From the NCBI RefSeq assembly GCF_001592305.1, contig NZ_BCWR01000004.1, positions 518,572 to 582,571 on the forward strand: a stretch of DNA of 64,000 nt, read 5' to 3'. How positions within the stretch are numbered: position 1 is the first letter of the stretch; each line of letters starts with the position of its first letter. The DNA is from Hydrogenophaga taeniospiralis CCUG 15921 (lineage in GTDB: Bacteria; Pseudomonadota; Gammaproteobacteria; Burkholderiales; Burkholderiaceae_C). The notes below the pieces were generated by a model, which had not been told where the DNA came from, ran no database searches, and saw only the letters and a program-made list of their open reading frames with translations. A program made the position numbers and the translations under genes. Below are positions 63,411-64,000 of this stretch, in pieces.

Positions 63411-64000
63411 TCAAGGTGCCACCGTCACCACACCCGAGGTGGCGCTGAGCATGCCCGTGCCACTGGCCGTGACGGTGGAGGTGCCGGCCGCCAGGCCGGT
63501 GAGTTTGAGCGTCGAGGTGGTGTCGCTGCCTGCGGCAATCGTCCCGGTCGCCGGAACCGTGGCCACGCCGGGTGCACTGCTGGTGAAGGTGACCGTCATT
63601 GGGGCAACCACCGTTTGGTTGTTCGGGTAGACGGAGTCCGGCACCGACAGCGACACGGAGAAGTTCGACTGGCCACCCACGGTCGTGTTAGCGGGGCCGC
63701 TGAACACCAGTTGGGGCTCCACGGTGCGAATCGACAGATCGGGCGCGGTGGTGTGCCCCACGGCGGTGGCCGTGACGGTGGTGTCGCCCACACCCACGCC
63801 GGTGATCTGGAAGTACGCCGTCGATTGCCCCGCAGGAATGGTGACCGTCGCGGGAACCGAGCAGATCGAAGGCGCGCTGCACGCCAGACTGACGGTCAGA
63901 GCCTCCACGCCATTGAAAGCCGTGCCGTTGACCGCACGCTGCACCGCCATGGAGTACAGGTAGGTGTTCATCCCCTTGCCCACCACTTCCGCCGTCTGGG
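63411..64000 (-). CDS. Ig-like repeat protein, C-terminal part (5' end outside window)
   Basis: The frame is open from the right edge (no start seen) to TGA at 63411-63413, about 196 residues. Two Big_2-type repeats are visible: SICSVPATVTIPAGQSTAYF ... GDTTVTATAVGHTTAPDL and APGVATVPATGTIAAGSDTT ... STVTASGTGMLSA. These are surface-protein modules. It ends 10 bases before the giant protein, so it belongs to the same train and shows that the operon continues beyond the window. Confidence 0.75.
   Translation of the reverse strand, partial: QTAEVVGKGMNTYLYSMAVQRAVNGTAFNGVEALTVSLACSAPSICSVPATVTIPAGQSTAYFQITGVGVGDTTVTATAVGHTTAPDLSIRTVEPQLVFSGPANTTVGGQSNFSVSLSVPDSVYPNNQTVVAPMTVTFTSSAPGVATVPATGTIAAGSDTTSTLKLTGLAAGTSTVTASGTGMLSATSGVVTVAP

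Noticed and set aside
57800..63448. Plus-strand frame of about 1880 codons opposite the giant surface protein
   Set aside because: Shadow of a repeat-rich GC-biased gene; the leftward frame has a signal peptide, Ig/FN3 domains and coupled neighbours, the rightward one has none.

Overview
The window is high-GC DNA with short operon gaps and many ATGA overlaps. Its gene content points to a betaproteobacterium, most likely Comamonadaceae (Hydrogenophaga/Acidovorax-like); this is inferred from family resemblance, not from a search. It falls into three parts.

(1) About 1-3.3 kb is a degraded accessory patch. It holds the 3' end of an elongation factor G gene, a frameshifted helicase remnant, an orphan 309-codon gene, a 164-bp element bounded by perfect 21-bp inverted repeats, and a secreted L,D-transpeptidase-like gene.

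(2) About 3.4-34.3 kb is an almost complete choline/glycine-betaine catabolic island made of two divergent arms. The leftward arm (18.4 to 3.4 kb) carries an EamA transporter, a ChoX-type binding protein, betB, betA, glyA, sdaA, soxB, soxD, soxA, soxG, a FolB-like gene and purU. The rightward arm (18.7 to 34.3 kb) carries a dipeptidase-family protein, a betaine-binding protein, a V4R-like protein, dgcA, dgcB, etfA, etfB, gbcA, gbcB, proV, proW, a GbdR-type regulator and fdhA. Together they encode choline -> betaine aldehyde -> betaine -> dimethylglycine -> sarcosine -> glycine -> serine -> pyruvate. The one-carbon units leave through formaldehyde dehydrogenase, tetrahydrofolate and formyl-THF deformylase. 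Four copies of a GC-rich intergenic repeat sit just after stop codons, always in the direction of transcription.

(3) About 34.5-64 kb is one long leftward gene train. It begins beyond the right edge with very large Sec-exported Ig/FN3-type proteins (a 2112-aa protein, then a 1759-aa RHS/YD-repeat protein). The RHS protein ends in a Hint domain and a short nuclease-like toxin tip, followed by a candidate immunity gene. Next come a lipoprotein, a 1339-aa FN3 protein and a compact type II secretion/type IV pilus-like machine: pseudopilin, GspF, GspE, PilN/GspL-like, PilO/GspM-like, PilP/GspC-like, a secretin with a C-terminal cohesin-like domain, and three more pilin-like proteins. A degenerate rhodanese and a transglutaminase-like protein close the train. 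The order suggests a dedicated export and surface-display system whose cargo includes a polymorphic RHS toxin. This is the most promising candidate for an undescribed system here, and the functional link is inference from gene order.
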